A stretch of 64,000 nt of DNA. It comes from Caproicibacter fermentans. Its GTDB lineage: Bacteria; Bacillota; Clostridia; Oscillospirales; Acutalibacteraceae. The notes below the pieces were generated by a model, which searched no databases, was not told where the DNA came from, and saw only the letters and a list, made by a program, of their open reading frames with translations. The DNA lies in assembly GCF_009746625.1 (NCBI RefSeq), contig NZ_VWXL01000095.1:1-64000 (forward strand), written 5' to 3'. Shown in pieces: positions 52,418 to 61,956 of the stretch. Numbering within the stretch: position 1 is the first letter of the stretch; every line of letters begins with the position of its first letter. The position numbers and the translations under genes are program-made.

Positions 52418-52519
52418 GTTTTTTAGTTTATTTTAAAATGCCTCTTGCAATCTTTTTTAAATGGACTTACTCTTTATTTCAAGGATATCCTTCATCAATG
52501 AAAGGAGAAAACTGATTGC

Positions 52520-53497
52520 ATGAAGCAGGAAAAAATTGAAGAGCTTGAAAAGGTGATTTGCGCCGAGTATGGCAATATCGCGGGCATTCTTGTGCAAAAA
52601 AGCGGAATGAAATTATACGAAAATTACTGGAACGGATACACGGCCGGTCATGCTGTCCACGTGGCATCGGTGACCAAAAGTGTTGTTTCCGCGTTGATTG
52701 GCATCGCTATCGAGCAGGGTTATATTGAAAACGAGGATCGGAAGGTGTTGGACTTTTTCCCGGATTACACGGTGAAAGCGGGCGAAAGAACAATACAGAA
52801 CATTACTATCAGAAATTTACTTACCATGACGGCCCCGTATCGATATCAGACGGAGCCCTACGAAAAGTTCTTTACAAGCCGGAACCCGATTCGGGACGCC
52901 CTCGATTTGTTAGGCGGAGACGGTGCCATCGGAGAATTCAATTATTCCGCCATCGGCGGAACTCATATTTTGTCGGGAATCCTTGTAAAGGCGACAGGGC
53001 GGTCCGTGCTTGATTTTGCTGTTGAAAATTTATTCGCGCCACTGGAAATGAAAGTGCCGCGCAATGTGGTGCTGCGTAATAAGGAAGAACATATCGCTGT
53101 GATGAACGATAAAAACACCAGCGGCTGGGCCGTTGACGCGCAGGGAATCAACACGGCGGGCTGGGGCCTTTTCCTGACGGCTGAGGATATGGCGAAAATA
53201 GGCCGGTTGTACCTGAACGGCGGAGTATGGGACGGCAAACAAATTGTTTCGGCTGGGTGGATTGCTGAGAGCACACGGGAACATAGCCGATGCGCCGAAT
53301 GGGGAAATCTGGCCTACGGCTATCTTTGGTGGATCCTTGACGGCGACAGCTATGCGGCTCTGGGTGACGGAGGCAATGTAATCTATGTGAATACAAAGAA
53401 AAAAATGGTGATTTCCATTGCTTCGCTTCTTATACCGGATGCTAAGGATCGAATCGAACTGATTCAAAAATATATCGAACCGATTTTTCAGGATTAA
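52520..53497 (+). CDS. Serine hydrolase, class C beta-lactamase/penicillin-binding fold
   Basis: This 325-aa protein shows the SxxK motif in ASVTKSVVSAL (Ser about 51, Lys 54), a YxA/N-type motif in FNYSAIGGTHIL (about 137), and a C-terminal loop GDGGN (about 281) in place of KTG. There is no signal peptide, so it is probably an intracellular esterase or peptidase rather than a resistance enzyme. A hairpin of GGGCCGCGA/TCGCGGCCC type at about 53533-53567 ends the transcript. Confidence 0.82.
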   Translation: MKQEKIEELEKVICAEYGNIAGILVQKSGMKLYENYWNGYTAGHAVHVASVTKSVVSALIGIAIEQGYIENEDRKVLDFFPDYTVKAGERTIQNITIRNLLTMTAPYRYQTEPYEKFFTSRNPIRDALDLLGGDGAIGEFNYSAIGGTHILSGILVKATGRSVLDFAVENLFAPLEMKVPRNVVLRNKEEHIAVMNDKNTSGWAVDAQGINTAGWGLFLTAEDMAKIGRLYLNGGVWDGKQIVSAGWIAESTREHSRCAEWGNLAYGYLWWILDGDSYAALGDGGNVIYVNTKKKMVISIASLLIPDAKDRIELIQKYIEPIFQD

Positions 53498-53532
53498 AAA
53501 ACGGTAATCCGTTTCCGGATTGCCAAAACCGA

Positions 53533-53567
53533 CGGGCCGCGAAACAATTTCGTTGTCTCGCGGCCCT
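53533..53567 (+). terminator. Terminator after the serine hydrolase gene
   Basis: GGGCCGCGA and TCGCGGCCC form a GC-rich stem around AACGAAAT-type loop pairing. Only a modest T-rich tail follows. It may serve both convergent genes. Confidence 0.55.
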
Positions 53568-53622
53568 GCTATTTGGTTTTGATTGGATTTCATCGGACCG
53601 ATGCCGGCGGACGGAAGATGAA

Positions 53623-54267
53623 TCAGTCCGTCCGTTTCACAATTTGCAAATGTGCAACGGCTGAACCGCTGCCCTGACCTGTCACGGGATGTTTTGGCGA
53701 ATGAATATTGAACATAAAACCATTTGAACTGCAGATTGTTTCAACGTCATGGCTTTCTTCCACGACCGCGTGTCTGACCCTGCCGACAATCATCGCGTTA
53801 ATGCCTTTTCCCGAAAGGTCGGACGCGGTTTCAAGCGTGCATTCGTAGCACAAGAAGGCCTCTCGGATTCGGGGCGGTTTTATTGTCGTTGCCGGCTCGG
53901 CGGTAAAGCCCCCAACAGCCAATTCGTCCGTATCGTCATCATTCTGCTCGATGGTTTTCAAGCAGCGGTCGTAATAATCCGGATTGAGGAAATTGATGCA
54001 GAATTCCTTGTCGCGGAGAATATTACGGTAAGTATGCGTACTTTGCATCAGGCCGGACATGACGGCAAAAAAGCCGCCGCCGTCGCCGGAAAATGTGCTC
54101 CACGCGTGCAGGCAGGCGTTTGGCTTTCCGTTTTCTTTTCGTGTCGTAATCAAAAACAGGGCGGAGGGGACGCCGCACGCAAACTCAAGATGGGAAAACA
54201 CGTCATACTGACCTTGCCATTCTTCCGCAAAGGTTGCGGGCCGATTTTCGTCAACTTCAAATCTCAT
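53623..54267 (-). CDS. Flavin reductase-like FMN-binding protein
   Basis: This 214-aa protein has the FMN-binding split-barrel fold of the flavin reductase family: VPSALFLITTRKENGKPNACLHAWSTFSGDGGGFFAVM (about 35-72), then RNILRDKEFCINFLNPDYYDRC. It likely reduces FMN with NAD(P)H or carries flavin for a partner. ATG 54267 has AAGGAG at suitable distance; ATG 54288 would contain that site in the gene. It is a single gene on the minus strand. Confidence 0.82.
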   Translation of the reverse strand: MRFEVDENRPATFAEEWQGQYDVFSHLEFACGVPSALFLITTRKENGKPNACLHAWSTFSGDGGGFFAVMSGLMQSTHTYRNILRDKEFCINFLNPDYYDRCLKTIEQNDDDTDELAVGGFTAEPATTIKPPRIREAFLCYECTLETASDLSGKGINAMIVGRVRHAVVEESHDVETICSSNGFMFNIHSPKHPVTGQGSGSAVAHLQIVKRTD

Positions 54268-54325
54268 TCTTTTGACTGCTCCTTCCATTTGACATAAAAA
54301 AGTTTGAGCGGTCTGAAAGGGGACC

Positions 54326-54428
54326 TACAGCAATTCCAGTTGAATTGTAGAATTTTCTTATGTCCCTCCCCCGCCGAAGGCGGGGGAGGGACATGTCCGT
54401 ATTTGCAATCTAAATTGGAAATGCTGTA
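54326..54428 (-). mobile_element. MITE-like 103-bp element, copy 2 (inverted)
   Basis: This is the reverse complement of copy 1 with few changes and exactly the same length, 103 bp. The centre CCTCCCCCGCC..GGCGGGGGAGG makes a longer perfect hairpin than in copy 1. It lies 58 bp upstream of the flavin reductase start. Confidence 0.75.
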
Positions 54429-54543
54429 AGGAGCGCCCTGATGGACACTCCGGTTCCCGGCTTCGGTCTTTTTACTGGATCTTAGCTGACCGCTTCTTAC
54501 TGATACAGAATACCACATCAATCCTGACAACTGTATGTCAGCT

Positions 54544-55455
54544 TCACTCGTACTGCTTTAAAATTATTTTCGCTTCTTTCCGAACAGCGTCGGCAAGGCT
54601 TTTGGGGGATAGAACTTTCGCGCCTTTCCCCAGCCCTAAAATGGTTTTTACCATTTCGTGTTCATTCACATAATCCCATTTGGCAAGAATGCGATGATCA
54701 ATAATTTCGTAGGAATCCGGGCCGTATTCATCCACCGCCACGTATTCGAGACTGCGGTCCAGCAGAAGGGTCGCGTATCGTTTTGTTTCAGGATCGGACA
54801 GAAACGCATCAAGGTTCAAACTTTCTTCGGGAACGTCCCGAAACTGAAAGGAATCGTCGGTCATTTCCAGATGTAGCAGACGGCTGAGCTTAAACAGCCT
54901 GAAATCATCGCGCAGACGGCAATAGCCGAACACATACCACGCGGACCATTTGAACGTAATCAAATACGGTTCCAATTCCCGCTTGGTTCTGCCGGTTTTA
55001 CTGTAATATTCAAACCGCACCGCTTTTCTCGTCAGGATTGCGTCTCGAAGCAGAGCAATCTTGGGCGCGAGATCATTTTTATAAAAAGAGGCCAGATCGA
55101 TGATGATTTCATCCTTGAGTGAAATAAAACGATCGGGTTCAGGGGAAAGCTTCGCGATCAGGGAACGGATGGACGGGTTTGACATCACGCTTGAAAGACT
55201 TTTCAGTCCAAGTAAAATACTCTGCATTTCCTCCCGTGTGAGCGCGCTTTTATCCAGCGTGAAGCCTTTCTCAATTCCGATTCCGCCGTCTCCTCCCGGG
55301 TAGGTGATAATTGGGATTCCGGCTTTCCCGATATCCTCAATATCCCTGTAAATGGTACGCAGCGACACTTCGAACCGTTCGGCAAGATCTTTTGCTTTCA
55401 CTTTATTCTTTTGTGTAAGGATCGTCAGGATTCCGAGTAAACGGTCGACCTTCAT
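54544..55455 (-). CDS. YafY-type transcriptional regulator (HTH plus WYL domain)
   Basis: This 303-aa regulator has an N-terminal DeoR-like helix-turn-helix (about 1-60: LLGILTILTQKNKVKAKDLAERFEVSLRTIYRDI) and a WYL ligand-binding domain (about 135-220, with KWSAWYVFGYCRLRDDFRLFKLSRL). A C-terminal WCX segment follows. WYL regulators sense nucleotides or nucleic acids in several families. The target may be the adjacent flavin reductase gene on the same strand, or the divergent region to the right. Confidence 0.88.
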   Translation of the reverse strand: MKVDRLLGILTILTQKNKVKAKDLAERFEVSLRTIYRDIEDIGKAGIPIITYPGGDGGIGIEKGFTLDKSALTREEMQSILLGLKSLSSVMSNPSIRSLIAKLSPEPDRFISLKDEIIIDLASFYKNDLAPKIALLRDAILTRKAVRFEYYSKTGRTKRELEPYLITFKWSAWYVFGYCRLRDDFRLFKLSRLLHLEMTDDSFQFRDVPEESLNLDAFLSDPETKRYATLLLDRSLEYVAVDEYGPDSYEIIDHRILAKWDYVNEHEMVKTILGLGKGAKVLSPKSLADAVRKEAKIILKQYE

Positions 55456-55707
55456 GACACCACTTCCATTTCTACCGGTATCATAGCAAAGCTGTCATGA
55501 GAATGTCAACTTAATTGCCTCCCCGCAGATCCGTTTTTCGGTTCAAAAGGCATGATGCGAAATCCAATTCTCTATTCTAAAAGAAAGAGATGTATGGTAT
55601 AATTTTCTAAAACACCGGTCCGTTTTTCCTTTCCATGCTTGAATATTTTACGGTTCGGAGATCGAAAAGCAGGGTAGGGTTTTGGATGCGGAGCAAGGAG
55701 TAACAGC

Positions 55708-56111
55708 GTGAAAACAGATCGGCTTCTGGAGATTATTATTTATCTTCTGAATCACGAGAAGGTCACGGCGAAACAGCTGGCAAACAAATTCGACGTTTCT
55801 GTCCGAACAATCCAGAGAGACGTTGACAGTATTTCTTTAACCGGAGTTCCGATTTTGGCCGCGACGGGCCTTCATGCAGGGAGGACTCAATCGCGGAGCT
55901 TGAGGAGTATTTCCCCGGGGAAAGAAAAGAACGGCTGAATGACGGAAATTATTTGCTGCATCTGCATGTACCGCCGCAGGAAAAACTGTGGCAGGCTCTG
56001 CTTCTCAGTATGGGACGCAAAGTCAGAATTTTAAGCCCGGAATCTTATCGGGACAGGCTGGTTCGTACCGCGGCCGGATTTTTATCAAACCATGACATGC
56101 TTATGTCATAA
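55708..56111 (+). pseudogene. Broken YafY/WYL regulator with internal deletion
   Basis: The first 50 codons encode a good DeoR-like helix-turn-helix (MKTDRLLEIIIYLLNHEKVTAKQLANKF...SVRTIQRDVDSI). The frame then runs into the C-terminal WCX part in another frame (AELEEYFPGERKERLNDGNYLLHLHVPP...RKVRILSPESYRDRLV). The whole WYL domain is missing, so a deletion and frameshift destroyed it. The next gene (56153) starts 42 bp later and was probably its target. Confidence 0.75.
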
Positions 56112-56152
56112 ATGTTGTGCTATGATGAGGAAAACCTGAAGGAGTGATTTTT

Positions 56153-56659
56153 ATGAATTCATTTGGCACGGCGCTGATCGCCTCTCAAAAAAGCGCGGTG
56201 ATTCCGGAAGAACAAAACCTGTTCGGACAGTTTGTCGGCGATTGGGATTTTGACTGGTATGACAGGATCGGAGCGCATGCGGGAAGGCATGTCAAGGGGG
56301 AATGGATTTTTGCGTGGGTGCTGGAGGGCACCGCCGTTCAGGATTTGTTTATCTGCCCCTCGAGAGAGGAACGGCTGGTCAACAGCCAGCCTGATAACGA
56401 GTATGGCACGACAATCCGAATCTACAATCCCAAAACCTGCGCATGGGATATTTTCTATGGCTGCACTGGGGAAGCCACCCGGCTGGAGGCTCGGAAAGAA
56501 GACGATAAAATCGTACTGACGGAAATCGGCGACAAGAAAATGAAGTGGATTTTTTCAGAGATTACAAAAGATTCTTTTCGCTGGCAATGCGATGATACGG
56601 AAGACGGCTTGACCTGGAAGACTTACCGGGAGCTTTTTGCGGTGAGGAAAAAAAGATAA
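56153..56659 (+). CDS. Hypothetical lipocalin-like (DUF1579-type) protein
   Basis: This 168-aa soluble protein has a beta-rich pattern starting FGQFVGDWDFDWYD and containing GEWIFAWVLEGTAVQDLFI and RIYNPKTCAWDIFY, like small lipocalin-like proteins annotated as DUF1579. I do not know its function. ATG 56153 has AAGGAG eight bases upstream. It follows the broken WYL regulator; genes of this kind are often partnered with such regulators. Confidence 0.65.
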   Translation: MNSFGTALIASQKSAVIPEEQNLFGQFVGDWDFDWYDRIGAHAGRHVKGEWIFAWVLEGTAVQDLFICPSREERLVNSQPDNEYGTTIRIYNPKTCAWDIFYGCTGEATRLEARKEDDKIVLTEIGDKKMKWIFSEITKDSFRWQCDDTEDGLTWKTYRELFAVRKKR

Positions 56660-56819
56660 GAACCATTTCTTAACGGTTCATATCCAATCAAATAGAAAAG
56701 AGAAAGCTCGGCATCAAGTGGGAAACTTGAAGCCGAGCCTTTTCTATTCACAGTTGAAACGGCTGCCGATCATTTTCGGAAAATCCAGGCTTTGCCAACC
56801 TGCGACAGGTACGGAAGCG

Positions 56820-57644
56820 TCATCCTTTTACAGCCCCGGCGGTCAGGCCTTTCATCAGGCTTTTCTGAAAGATCAGAAAAGCGACGATCACAGGAATCAC
56901 GGCAATCACGGCCGTCGCGGCCATCAGATTCCAATGCGCGCCGGCAAACTGCTGGAAATAAACCGACAGCGCCTGGGGAATGTTATGCTTTTTCGTATCC
57001 TGCAGGAAGAATACCGCTTGGGCGTAGTTGTTCCAGATGCCGAATCCGTTCAAAATTATAACGGCGGCGACGGATGGCTTGAGCAGAGGGAACGTGATTT
57101 TCCAGAAAACCCGGAACCAGGAGCATCCGTCGATAATCGCGGCCTCTTCAATTTCCCTTGGCAACGACTTTACAAATCCCGTAAAGATGAAGACGGAGGA
57201 GGGAAGAGCGATTGTGGCGCAGACCAAGCTCATTCCCCAAAGCGTGTTGATTGCGTTCAGACGGATCATCAGAGCGTAGAGAGGGACGGTGTTAATGATT
57301 CCCGGAATCATCATGCAGCTCATGAAAAGCCAGAACACAAACTTGTTGAATTTATAGTCGAACCGGGCGATAGTGAAGGCGGCCATTGCTCCGAAAATGA
57401 GAATGATCGCCAGCGATTCCACAGTGATGACAGCGGAATTGACAATCGCCGTTCCAATGTGGGATTTCTGCCAGGCATCAATAAAGTTCTGAAAATAAAA
57501 ATCCGGTACGAACAGATTTCCCTGATAAAAGATCCGCTGAGGCTTGTTGAGAGACAGAATCAGAAGAATATAAAACGGAATCAGACAAACGGCGCAGATC
57601 AGAATAATTGCCAGATGTTTCATGAAATTGACTGCAGAATTCAA
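56820..57644 (-). CDS. Carbohydrate ABC transporter permease, MalG type
   Basis: This 274-aa inner-membrane permease has six membrane segments and the EAA loop EEAAIIDGCSWFRVFWKITFPLLKP (about 172-196) that contacts the ATPase. The start is TTG 57644, seven bases after AAGGAG; the frame is open further upstream inside the partner gene but without a site. It is the last gene of a three-gene importer operon. No ATPase gene is in the operon, so a shared MsmX-type ATPase is expected. Confidence 0.9.
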   Translation of the reverse strand: MNSAVNFMKHLAIILICAVCLIPFYILLILSLNKPQRIFYQGNLFVPDFYFQNFIDAWQKSHIGTAIVNSAVITVESLAIILIFGAMAAFTIARFDYKFNKFVFWLFMSCMMIPGIINTVPLYALMIRLNAINTLWGMSLVCATIALPSSVFIFTGFVKSLPREIEEAAIIDGCSWFRVFWKITFPLLKPSVAAVIILNGFGIWNNYAQAVFFLQDTKKHNIPQALSVYFQQFAGAHWNLMAATAVIAVIPVIVAFLIFQKSLMKGLTAGAVKG

Positions 57645-57649
57645 ACCGT

Positions 57650-58516
57650 TCACTCCTTTTCCCGCGTCAGCCGCATCGAAATCATGACGGGAATCAAAAT
57701 GATAAAGAACATGATGATCGCCACGGCGGTGGAATACCCGGTTTTGCTTCCGTAGCACATACGCATGATATAAATGCTGAGGGTTTCGGTGGCGTACCCC
57801 GGGCCGCCGTCGGTCAGAGCCATGACGATATCGAAGACGGCAAGGGAACCGATAATGTTTGTAACGACGTTGATCCGAATAGACGGCAGCAGCATCGGCA
57901 TGGTGACATAGCGAAAGCTGTCCCAGAAACCGGCTCCGTCGATTTTCGCGGATTCGTACAGCTCATCGGGAATGCTCTGCAGTCCCGCCAGGTAGATTAC
58001 CATGGTCATACCGGCGTACTGCCATACGTTTACAAGAACAAGCACAACCATACACGCGGTGTAATCCCCAAGCCAGTTCCCGAGAAGCGAGGATTTTCCG
58101 ATCAGATCCAACGCGTGAAAAACAAATCCACGGTCCGGCTGCAGCAGCATGTACCAGATGTACCCCATAATCAGAGGGCTGATAATGGCGGGCAGATAGA
58201 TCATCACGCGGGCAATGCCTTTTCCCTTGAATTTTCCATTCATTAAAAGCGCGTACCCAAGACCTACCAGATTTAGCAGCGGCGCGCTTCCCAACGCAAA
58301 GATCAGCGTGTTTTTAATATCCGCAATGGCCCTGCTGTCTTTAAAAAAATCAAAGAAATTCCGCAGGCCGATAAAATTAGCTCTGCTGATGCCGTCCCAG
58401 TCCGTCAGGCTCATCCAGATTCCCTGCGAAAGCGGATAAAGAAAAAACACCGCGAACAAAAGAAAAGCGGGAACGGCCATAAAAGTGTGCAATCCAATTT
58501 TTTTTGTTTTCATCAT
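57650..58516 (-). CDS. Carbohydrate ABC transporter permease, MalF type
   Basis: This 288-aa permease has six membrane segments and the EAA loop ESAKIDGAGFWDSFRYVTMPMLLP (about 185-210). It forms the channel with the MalG-type partner, whose gene starts 5 bp after its stop. The uptake system resembles oligosaccharide importers of Firmicutes. The start is one of two adjacent ATG codons (58516 or 58513). Confidence 0.92.
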   Translation of the reverse strand: MMKTKKIGLHTFMAVPAFLLFAVFFLYPLSQGIWMSLTDWDGISRANFIGLRNFFDFFKDSRAIADIKNTLIFALGSAPLLNLVGLGYALLMNGKFKGKGIARVMIYLPAIISPLIMGYIWYMLLQPDRGFVFHALDLIGKSSLLGNWLGDYTACMVVLVLVNVWQYAGMTMVIYLAGLQSIPDELYESAKIDGAGFWDSFRYVTMPMLLPSIRINVVTNIIGSLAVFDIVMALTDGGPGYATETLSIYIMRMCYGSKTGYSTAVAIIMFFIILIPVMISMRLTREKE

Positions 58517-58587
58517 ACCGGCAGATAACCCCTTTTAAAAAACGGGGGGGTATCTTTTAAGACACCCCCCGCGCAAAATGTCTTCGC

Positions 58588-59925
58588 TTATTTCATGCCG
58601 TCGTTCCAAGCTTTTTCGTACGCTGTGGCAAAGGTTTCCGGCGTGTATTTTCCGCCGAGCAGGTCCTGCACCATACGGCCCGCGTCGTCACCGGAGAATC
58701 CGGCCGGCTTTTCATTGGTGAAATCGATGTTGGCGGCGGATTTCAGGGCGGTGGTGACCTCATTTGCCAGAAGCGCCGGCGCCCAGTCGGCCTGAACATC
58801 CGTGAAGGCGGAGGGAGCTCCCGCGGCTTCGCTGTATTTTTTCTGGTTTTCCGGTTTAAACAGATAATTTAAAAATTCGATGGCCTCCGCTTTGTGCTTG
58901 GTCGTGGCGGAGATGGAATAACCGGAATCCTCCGCGCTTAAAATGACCGATTTGGATTTCGGCATATAGGATGGATAAGGAGCAAAGCCGATTTTGCTCA
59001 CGATATTGGGATCGGCGTCCGTCAGGCTGGAGAGGACCCACATCCCGTTGCTGAACATGGCGGCTTTTCCGGTGACGAAATCCTGCACGCAGTTGTCGCT
59101 GGTCGCGGTCAGCACGTCGGAGTTGATCAGGCCTTTGTCCTTTAGGTCCAGCAGGTCTTTTGCGAACACGGCCATGGGGCCGTCGGCGGCGCCGAAGTTC
59201 AGCTTTTCCTTGTCGTTGTCGAGCATCGCTTTTCTCGCGCCGACCGTTCCGAGCGTCTGCTTTATGTACCCGTGCGGAATGAATTCAATCAGGTGGCCCA
59301 GATGCCACGCTTCTTTTCCGAAGATAAACCACGGGGTCACGCCGGGTTTCTTTTGCTTGATGGTTTCCAGATTCTTTTCGAATTCTTCCCAGGTGGTTGC
59401 CTGCTTTAAACCCAGCTCGCTGAAAATATCTTTGTTGTAAAAGAATCCGGCCATTGTCATGTTGGTGCAGACACGGTACTGCTTTCCGGTTTTCACATCG
59501 GTGCAGTCGGCCTTCATCGCGGCGGAAAGCCGGCTCCACCAGTCCGTCTGGTCGGACAGGTCAAGGTATTTGCCCTCATCGACGTAACCCTGCTCGTAGG
59601 TCGTCATGATGTCGGGTACCTCGCCGGAAGCAAACTTGATCTTGATGATGTTACTGGCGTCCTTCTGGTATTCCTGCTCCACCGTGATCTTGTCCTGGGA
59701 CGAATTGAAATCATTGATGATTTCATTCATGACATCGATGGTTTCGATTTTGCCCGTGAATAGTTTCAGGGTTACTTTTCCCCCGGAATCCGACTGCGAG
59801 CCTGCTTCGGAAGACGCGGCTCCCTGAGGCTGGGACGACGCGGAGGGGCTGACCGACGTAGCGCATCCGGAAAATGTTCCGCCAAGAAGCGCCGCACTCA
59901 GCAGTACGGCTAAAAGTTTTTTCAA
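58588..59925 (-). CDS. Extracellular solute-binding lipoprotein (oligosaccharide)
   Basis: This 445-aa lipoprotein has a hydrophobic signal and lipobox GTFSGC (Cys21), a serine-rich linker, and a family 1 solute-binding fold (VTLKLFTGKIETIDVMNEIINDFN...). It presents sugars to the MalFG-type permeases encoded downstream. The start is TTG 59925, eight bases after AAAGGAGG. It is divergent from the YesM/YesN genes, which probably activate it. Confidence 0.92.
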   Translation of the reverse strand: MKKLLAVLLSAALLGGTFSGCATSVSPSASSQPQGAASSEAGSQSDSGGKVTLKLFTGKIETIDVMNEIINDFNSSQDKITVEQEYQKDASNIIKIKFASGEVPDIMTTYEQGYVDEGKYLDLSDQTDWWSRLSAAMKADCTDVKTGKQYRVCTNMTMAGFFYNKDIFSELGLKQATTWEEFEKNLETIKQKKPGVTPWFIFGKEAWHLGHLIEFIPHGYIKQTLGTVGARKAMLDNDKEKLNFGAADGPMAVFAKDLLDLKDKGLINSDVLTATSDNCVQDFVTGKAAMFSNGMWVLSSLTDADPNIVSKIGFAPYPSYMPKSKSVILSAEDSGYSISATTKHKAEAIEFLNYLFKPENQKKYSEAAGAPSAFTDVQADWAPALLANEVTTALKSAANIDFTNEKPAGFSGDDAGRMVQDLLGGKYTPETFATAYEKAWNDGMK

Positions 59926-60046
59926 TGAAAATTCCTCCTTTAAAATTCAACTGCCTCCTTTTTAAGAGTAACATGTTTGCAAAGAAAAGAAAATTCCCGC
60001 TTTATTAGATAATAGTTTGAGTTTTTTGGATTGATTATTGGTTTAA

Positions 60047-60075
60047 TTGCTTAACGCCCGGATTGTTGGTATAAT
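60047..60075 (+). promoter_or_regulatory. Promoter of the YesM/YesN genes
   Basis: TTGCTT (60047-60052) and TATAAT (60070-60075) are 17 bp apart, 25 bp before the kinase start. Confidence 0.6.
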
Positions 60076-60099
60076 GTTAATAAGGGGGAGGCGGCGTTG

Positions 60100-61956
60100 A
60101 TGAAAAGACGATTTTTTCACCCCTATCGCAGTTGGAGCATCCGGCGAAAGCTGCTGGTGATCATATCTCTGCTGATCGTCCTGTCCGTGACGCTGGTATC
60201 CGTATTAAGCTATAACCGTTATACGAATTACTTTACGGAGCAGACCAAAGAACAGACCCAGCAGATCATCGATCAGATCAGCATGAATGTGGATACCTAC
60301 CTGAAAGAGCTTTTTCGGCTCAGCCTGACGCCCTATTACAATAACAGTGTCATGGAGGAACTGGAAAGTCAACCCCAAAACGATATGGAGAAGCTGGAAA
60401 AGCAGCGAAAAATCGAAAATTATCTGGGCTCCGTCATGATCTTGCCCCGCGACGATATTTTGCGCGTTTATATTCTGACGAACAGCGATGTTTACTCCAA
60501 TGTAAAAACGCCCTATAACATGGCGGATTACCTTGATTACACGAAATCCTCGTGGTATCGGCAGGCCATTTCCACCCAGGAACAGATTTTTCTTCCCGTC
60601 CATTCGGAAAAGGTCTTCGGAAACGACAAAACGCAGATTTTTTCCTTTGTTCAGAGCCTTCGAAGCAAAGAGGATAATTCCAGGGTTCTCGGCGTGATCA
60701 AGGTTGACGCGAATTACGCGGGAATTAAAACCATTTGCGATAAAGTTCAGTTGGAGGACGGCAGCGCGCTTTTTATTATCGACCAGGATAAAAACATTAT
60801 CTACCAGAACAGCAGATTTACGGTCGGAAAGCTGGATGACCCAATTTATCAGGCTGCTCTGGAGACGGACGGAAGCACGATTTCTTTAATTGACGGGACA
60901 AAATATGTCATCAACACTTCCACCCTGAGTACGACAAGCTGGAAGATCGCAAAAATCAGTTCTTACAACCAGTTAAACCGGTATTTTTTGGAAACCAGGA
61001 ACGCCGCGATTATCGCTGCGCTGGTCTGCGCGGCCGCTGCCGTTTTTGTACTGGTCCTGTTTGCAAACAGCTTTTTAAATCCTATTTTTACGATCGTCAG
61101 GCGGATGCGGGAGGTGCAGGACGGCGACCTGTCGGTGCAGGTTCCGGTGAAAAACCATGATGAAATCGGGTATCTGACCGAATCTTTCAACACGATGGTA
61201 AACAGGCTCCGGCAAACGGTGCGCAAAAACACCCGGCTCGTCAAGGAGGTCTATCAGTCGCGCTATCTGCAGAAGGAGGCGCAGTACAACGTGCTGTGCA
61301 GTCAGATTAAGCCGCATTTTTTGTATAACACGCTCAATACGATCAGCTTATTGATCAAGTGCGGGGAGCAGGACGAGGCAATCCGCAGCATAGAGGATTT
61401 TTCGTTTTTTCTCCGGGGAGTCATGAACACAGACAAGGACATTCCGCTGTCTGCGGAGCTAAAGCTGGTGGATGCTTATCTGAGTCTGCAAAAGACCCGG
61501 TATGAAGACCGCTTTTTGTACCGGATTGAGATTCCGGAGCAGTTTATGAAGTATGAAATTCCTGCTTTGACGCTGCAGCCGATTGTGGAAAACGCCATTA
61601 TTCACGGCTGTGAGCTGAAACGGGGAAATTCCGTCATTCAAATCGGCTGTAAAGAGGAGAAAAACAGCTTCGTGATTTTCATTGAGGATAACGGGAGAGG
61701 AATGGAACAGCCGCAGGTGGAAGAGATGAACCGCATGTTTCGGGTTCCTCCTTCTCAAGTTTCTGACCGGGGAGAGGACGTTCTGAACGAAAGCATTGGG
61801 CTGATGAATGTGAATTCCAGACTGCAGCTGAAATTCGGGGCGGAATATGGGATCAGCGTTGCATCAAAGACCAATGAGGGAACTTGTGTATCTTTGCGTA
61901 TGCCGATCAACGGCAGGAAAGGAGAGCGGACCGATGTATTCCTTAATGATTGTTGA
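60100..61956 (+). CDS. Sensor histidine kinase, YesM type
   Basis: This 618-aa membrane kinase has a first membrane helix (about 20-40), a large extracellular dCache-like domain (about 42-290), a second helix (about 295-318) and HAMP (about 320-372). The His_kinase (LytS/YesM) domain carries phospho-acceptor His in QIKPHFLYNTLNT (about 405), and an HATPase domain follows. YesM-type sensors respond to sugars outside the cell, often through the binding protein. ATG 60100 follows GGGGGAGG. It overlaps the regulator gene by 23 bp. Confidence 0.94.
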   Translation: MKRRFFHPYRSWSIRRKLLVIISLLIVLSVTLVSVLSYNRYTNYFTEQTKEQTQQIIDQISMNVDTYLKELFRLSLTPYYNNSVMEELESQPQNDMEKLEKQRKIENYLGSVMILPRDDILRVYILTNSDVYSNVKTPYNMADYLDYTKSSWYRQAISTQEQIFLPVHSEKVFGNDKTQIFSFVQSLRSKEDNSRVLGVIKVDANYAGIKTICDKVQLEDGSALFIIDQDKNIIYQNSRFTVGKLDDPIYQAALETDGSTISLIDGTKYVINTSTLSTTSWKIAKISSYNQLNRYFLETRNAAIIAALVCAAAAVFVLVLFANSFLNPIFTIVRRMREVQDGDLSVQVPVKNHDEIGYLTESFNTMVNRLRQTVRKNTRLVKEVYQSRYLQKEAQYNVLCSQIKPHFLYNTLNTISLLIKCGEQDEAIRSIEDFSFFLRGVMNTDKDIPLSAELKLVDAYLSLQKTRYEDRFLYRIEIPEQFMKYEIPALTLQPIVENAIIHGCELKRGNSVIQIGCKEEKNSFVIFIEDNGRGMEQPQVEEMNRMFRVPPSQVSDRGEDVLNESIGLMNVNSRLQLKFGAEYGISVASKTNEGTCVSLRMPINGRKGERTDVFLNDC

